Of a stretch of 64,000 nucleotides of DNA, positions 35,701 to 41,700 are shown one piece after another. Each line of letters begins with the position of its first letter. Position 1 is the stretch's first letter. The notes beneath the pieces are model-generated. The model ran no database searches. It worked only from the letters and a program-made list of their open reading frames with translations, and had not been told where the DNA came from. The stretch comes from Trachythela sp. YZ-2020 (lineage: Eukaryota > Cnidaria > Anthozoa > Malacalcyonacea > Clavulariidae), in the NCBI GenBank assembly GCA_016169945.1, contig JADLSH010000363.1:5076001-5140000 (forward strand), given 5' to 3'. The translations under genes and the position numbers were made by a program.

Positions 35701-38700
35701 ATTGCCAATTGCTAATCCATCCTGATTGGACTGTCTTGAATTGACAGCCAATGAGAGCGTGAGTAAATACTAAATACACAGAGATGACAACTTCCTTTTA
35801 TATAGAGACAAAGAATCCAAGCAAGCGTAAGCGCGTATCAAATGTCAAAGTCGAAACACAACGAACGCGTTAAATACATTTAAAGTCACGTCCTTTTACA
35901 ACTTTGTAATTCCGGAAAGAAACTAAATCCGGTATCATGCTGTGTGCTGTTGTTTTCGTTTTCGATGATCCGATTATTGTTAAAAATAATCGATTATCGA
36001 AAAATAATCGATTAATCGATTAATCGGGAGCAGCTCTAATAATCCTTTCTAAAAGTCTCGAAACATGTTAAGCATAATTTCCGTAATTTGGACAAGTTGC
36101 AATATTGGTATCGCCACCTTAAGTGAGTCTAAAAGGCAAATGGTTAGTTGTTTTGATCAGTCAAATATCAATGGATTGAAATGATACGTTTGTTATTCAA
36201 CCCAGTGCGAAAATTTGAATCTTTGGTTAAGAATAACGAAGTTATACCACAAAGTATGATGGGGGCCATTATTTTTGGGACACTCTGTAGTGCACAGGAA
36301 ACAAAGATATCGCAGTTTCGATACGATACGGTGGAAGTGGAAAACTAACATATCTCTATCTACTTGATGCTGACTGTTATTTTTCCATATAGTGGAAGCA
36401 AGCTGAGGCGCTCATAAAGTCTTTAAAAGATGAAGGAAAGAAGGTAAATGTCACCATATCCAAATCTTCAAATATATCAATAGAGCATAAACAGGTGGGC
36501 AATTTGTCGACGCTGACCGAAAATAGCGGGCTCATTTCTTCTTGAGTTGCCATTTTCGCGCCGAAGAGCAAAAGTATAAACGTTCGGAGAATATTTTAGC
36601 TGTTTACTATCAAATATGGTTATCAAACAGTTGATAATCTTACTGAGGAAGGCCAACGGTTTCTGAAAAGCTAAAGTACGTCGAAATTGGCGTTGGAATA
36701 GAATATATTTTTACCGGGGAAACATGATATAAATGGATGCTGACATCAATCACAAGATTTCGCCCATGGCTACAGAGCTAGTTGGATTTAAGCAGATGTT
36801 AAAAAGTAAGTGAAAATGTGAACTATACTTTCATTAAAATGTTTCAGAAGGTCCCCTATTGCCAAACTAAACGGGTGACAGAGCTGTCAGTTTATCCATA
36901 TTTCAATGTTTAAGTTGAATTGACCCATCTTCTTTGAAGTATAGCTTGAAAGTTATGGCATGCTCGTCACTTGAAATTAGGTTTAAATCAAAGTTTTATC
37001 TATAGTATTTTTATTAGAATTAAAATTATTCATGGAGAAAATGCTCCAAAGGGTTAAAATTGCCCTTGTAAATGTACACTATTTTTGACATGTTTGGGTT
37101 AGTATTTTGAAAAGGTGTTCTGGAAGGAAAATATGTCTTGAACAATACTGGTTGATCCTTAAATTATAACTAGTGTTCTGTAAATCACATATAATTGACA
37201 AAAATCTGGTCCATCAACAATATTTTGGATTGTATGAGGTCCCGAATAGAGCTTATTTCAATGTTGAATCTGTTTATCTGGAAAAACTTTGAAAATTTAA
37301 TAAAACAAGAATTTGACTATGCTCGTCACTCAAAACCATATTTTACTAATTGCTTTTTTACCTGGTTTTGTAGCAAAGTCAGTTATGTGACCATGAAAGA
37401 TTTAGTATTATTTATGTTTTTTTCTTGCAGATAAATTCTTCCATGTTGTTGATATAACACTGTCAAGTCTTGTAAAAGGCTCTTGTTAATCATCTTGGGT
37501 CTTTTGGAAATATAATATTCACATAACATTCTCTTTTATGTAAGCTCTCAATGATGAGGAAATGGCTACATATTGACATTTTGTATGGCGATTGTGCTTA
37601 CTTTATTCAAAACAGTGTTCTGAGGTCATTATGTCAGTGCTTACTATCAGTCATTCATAGTGCATTAGTAATGTTAGCCAAATTTCATGATTATACAAAT
37701 TGTTTTGAGAAACTAACAGTATTTATGTGAATTAGACCTGGTGTGTTTACAAACTTTAGAATAATAGTAATCCTGTATTTATATATCAGCCTTATAAAAT
37801 GATTAAAAAAGTATTGAAAAGTTGACAAACATGTTGTATAATTTTTGTTATTGATTTGCATATTTAGATTGAATTAAATTACATCTAATTCCTTTGCTCA
37901 AATGATTACTAAAATACTGGAATCTTTCAGATCAGTGAAAAATATTATTATGCCTTATATAGCTAAGTATTTAATCTGTTTCTGTCAAATGATGGGGAAG
38001 TAATGATGGATTTCTCAAAAAGAGTGAGCTTGCCTGTTTTCAAAGCATAAAAAGAGAAAAAAACGGAGCAAAATGACTTCTTTAACATTTTAAAACCTTT
38101 GGGAAGCATTGCTAAATGTTTTCCATTAATTTTTGCAAAGTTTCCTTTGATTGCAATGCTGTTTTATCAACTTGAAAAGTGGAGAAATCTACGAAACACT
38201 CCTTCCATGCGTCGCCATATTGAATGTCTTCAACTCGCCCCAGGGATTGAGCTAAGTTTCGCTCATATAGCGCATGCTCAGACAAAATGCCCACCTGTTT
38301 AGAGCATACGGTACACGAGAGGAAATCTATTACAGTGCTTTATAACACCGAGAAGTAATAAAAGTAACTTTTCATGTATGTTTAAGATGTTATGCCGGGT
38401 ATGCCGGGTATCCGTATATAGGACATGCATAATATCATACAGCCAATTTTGCCTGCAACGTGCAACACAATTTCGGACATAGAGCAAAGGTATAAACTAG
38501 TTTCATATTGATTCTTACACTGCAGAGAAGAACGAAGAATTTGTTGTCGCGAGCGGAATTCGATTCCAGACCGCCGCTCTACCCATTGAGCTATCTAGTC
38601 AACGGGGATTGGTGGCGAGTATTGTTCAATTTAAGTGCACGAAATATTGTTAGAGGACGCGCAGTGTTTATTTTCTATTACAGATTCATCCTCAGAGATA

Positions 38701-41700
38701 TGTAAAACTAGTTTCATATTGATACTATAAGTATAGGTTATCACACGAGGGAGAGGTGATATCAGTTTTATCGCTCGAGGGACGATATCATAATTGTCAC
38801 GAGTGAGCGCAAACCTGTTTATTACATACTTGTGCCTTTATCAGGCTTCAAATATGGGACTTATTAAAGAATGAGCTTCCTTTACCAAGGCTGTTCACAT
38901 CCTTTTGCTTGGCTTTAAGTGCTTCTCGGGCTTTGTTGAACAAGGAGAATTCAGCCAGGGTAGTCCAATTAAAATGAGCGAAGTATCCGTAAAGACAGAA
39001 GTTCGTAGTTCGTACTCTCCGTCTGGTTTTCGTATGTTGATGAAAAGCCATGAAATTGTCCATAACCTCCGGTCCTATAAGGCTATAACTTCTAAGACGT
39101 CCTCCGTATTATGATTTTCTTATTCTACCCCTGACGTTCTTATTTTGGCATTTGAATTTTTATTAAACTAGTCTACTGACACATTCTGAAATCTCAGAGG
39201 CGGCGGCCATCTTGAATGTTTGAGCGGGACAAAAAGGGGTATATCAGTGACAAAAAACGATATCAGTGACAAAAAACGATATCAGTGACATATCGTTTTT
39301 ATGTCATCCTGTTATCGCCCTGTAGTATGTGATAAGACTACCGGGTTGCAATATTGAGCGAGATACAACTGTTTGAATTTGGAATGCATTTTAGGAATTG
39401 GTGAAAACCCGGTAAAAATTGGCTAATTAAACTAATTTGAAACATTGCCTCTTCAAGACAAATATTGTTATGGTATAATATTAACTTTAATTTGAGATTA
39501 TTTTCCAGCAAATTTACTGTTTTGTTGGTCTTGTTAATTAAACACGTGTGAATAAAAATTAAGTAATACCGTACAATAATTCATGTTGATATAAAAAATG
39601 TTGGAAAACTGCATTTTTGATGTCTCTTGGGATTATAAATTTCGTAAATGCAAGGAAAGAACGGCGTCATTTCAACTTTCATTCTCAAAATGCCTCGTTT
39701 AACGAAAGACCAAAGAGTTTGGATTTGTATCCAATACGCTCGGACAAATAATGTTCAAGAGGTTTTAAGGCGATGGCCAGGACGTTGGCATGGTATTCCT
39801 GCCCCCAATAGGAAAACAATAACCATTTTCACAATAGAAGACGGACAAGTCGTCTTGACGAACAAATCGTCTGGCAATATGAATTCTAGACAGACAAAAA
39901 CATAGCTGTGTGCCATTTTGTTTTCCCAAAATACCGCTATTTCCATTCTCCTAGCGATTGAGATACCGCAATATTTTAATTTGTTCGTGTACTTTGTTCG
40001 ACGTGTATGAATCCAAGACGTTTTTCGATGACTTGTTTGTCCAGACGATTAAATCGTCTTCGAAAAATCGTCTGAAAAATCTTGGTTTGACAAGAACAGG
40101 TGTTGTCCTGGGTCCGCATTTTTTCCAAAGAAATCTCGACAGCAAAGAATATTTGCGAGTAATTCGGTATGATGTTATTCAGAGAGATTTTGGAGACAAT
40201 AACATCGGTAGGCATGCTATGTGGTGGCAACAAGACGGAGCTCCCGCCATACAAGCAACGCAACGATGCGATATCTTCGTGGACAGTTTCCTGGCAGGAT
40301 AATGGGCAAACGCGGCGATTGGCCCTGCCCCCCTCGCTCTCCTGATCTAGCAATTTGCGACTTTTTTCTCTGGGGCTATTTGAAACAAAAAAATTGGAAC
40401 GTGCCACATGAGCAGCAGCCAACAAACCTAAGCCAACTGCGTGAAGCAATTGTTTCCGCGTGCGAAAAGTTGGATCAGCAAGTAATCCAAAATTCTTTCG
40501 ATGGCATGGTTTCTCGGGCAAGACGGTGCATTAATGTTGGAGGACACGCTTTTCCTAACGAATAAATTGTAAACAAACTTGTTGTTCATGCATTCCTTTT
40601 ACCAGAATAAAAATATTTATTATTTAACAAGACAGTATAACTACATCGGTAATTATAAGGCTGTTTTATGCTAATTTTTGGCATTTTCAAAAACGGTAGC
40701 TCAACGTTCAAACATCAATAGCGCAGTCAATATTGCATGTAAATTCAAGTGTTATATATCAAAATCTAAGTTAGCCCTTTCTGAATAGAATGGTCTTTAT
40801 TTCAGTGGAATACCGTTTATAGTTTTTACGTTACATGAAATCAAACACTGTCCAGTTTTTTTTGGGACACCCGGTATATATATCTATATATTTCATCTTA
40901 ATAGAATTAATATGAAACTAATTTTTTCTGCCCAGTATATTGGCAGGAGGAAACCAAATCCGGCGGAGGAAATTTGTGCCATTTGATACAGTAATATACT
41001 GGAAGAACTTTTTTCGACTGATGCGAAAATCGAACCCCAGTTACAAAGGCGGAAGGAATATGCATGTATTAAAATGCTACTAACCCCCAAAATTTATATG
41101 TTATCATTCTGAAAAAAAATGTAAAATATATTTATAGTAATAATCTTCATCTTGACCAACTTTTTCACTGCCAAAGTTTCCGGATATTATGTCATTAGGT
41201 GAATTTTCGCATCAAAAAACAAAGAAAAACTAATTTACAATTCACACCTAATGACATCGTATTCGGTAAGTTTGATGGTGAAAAAGTTTATCAAGATAAG
41301 GATTTTTGCTATAAAGATATATTACATTTCTTCTTAGAATGATACAAATATTACACATATACAAAAATAATTTTGGGGTTAATAGCACTCTAACCACTGT
41401 GCCACCAAGCTACGTTAGTACGTAACATGTTTCTTGTCATGAAATGGCTGATATGTATTGAAAAAAAATGTTCATTTATTCTTAATCCCGCCGCAAGAAT
41501 TTGAAATGCTGTACTTTGCATTATATTACCCTAAACGCGCAAGACCTTCTCGAAGGCTTGTTGCTGCAGTATAGAACTCGTGTTATTACATTGACATGGT
41601 AATTGGCTAATTGCTTACAGTTAAATATGCATGGCAGTTATCTGCTAGCAGAAAACTCATTTATCTGTAGAGTGTAGGTTAAGCCCTGCAGTACGTCCTT

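Noticed and set aside
37195..37434. 79-codon frame in the ZFYVE26 intron
   Set aside because: AT-rich, no recognisable domain, no splice or homology support.
38505..38630. A functional tRNA gene on the minus strand
   Set aside because: A and B boxes are present, but stem arms cannot be paired into a cloverleaf. SINE origin is simpler.
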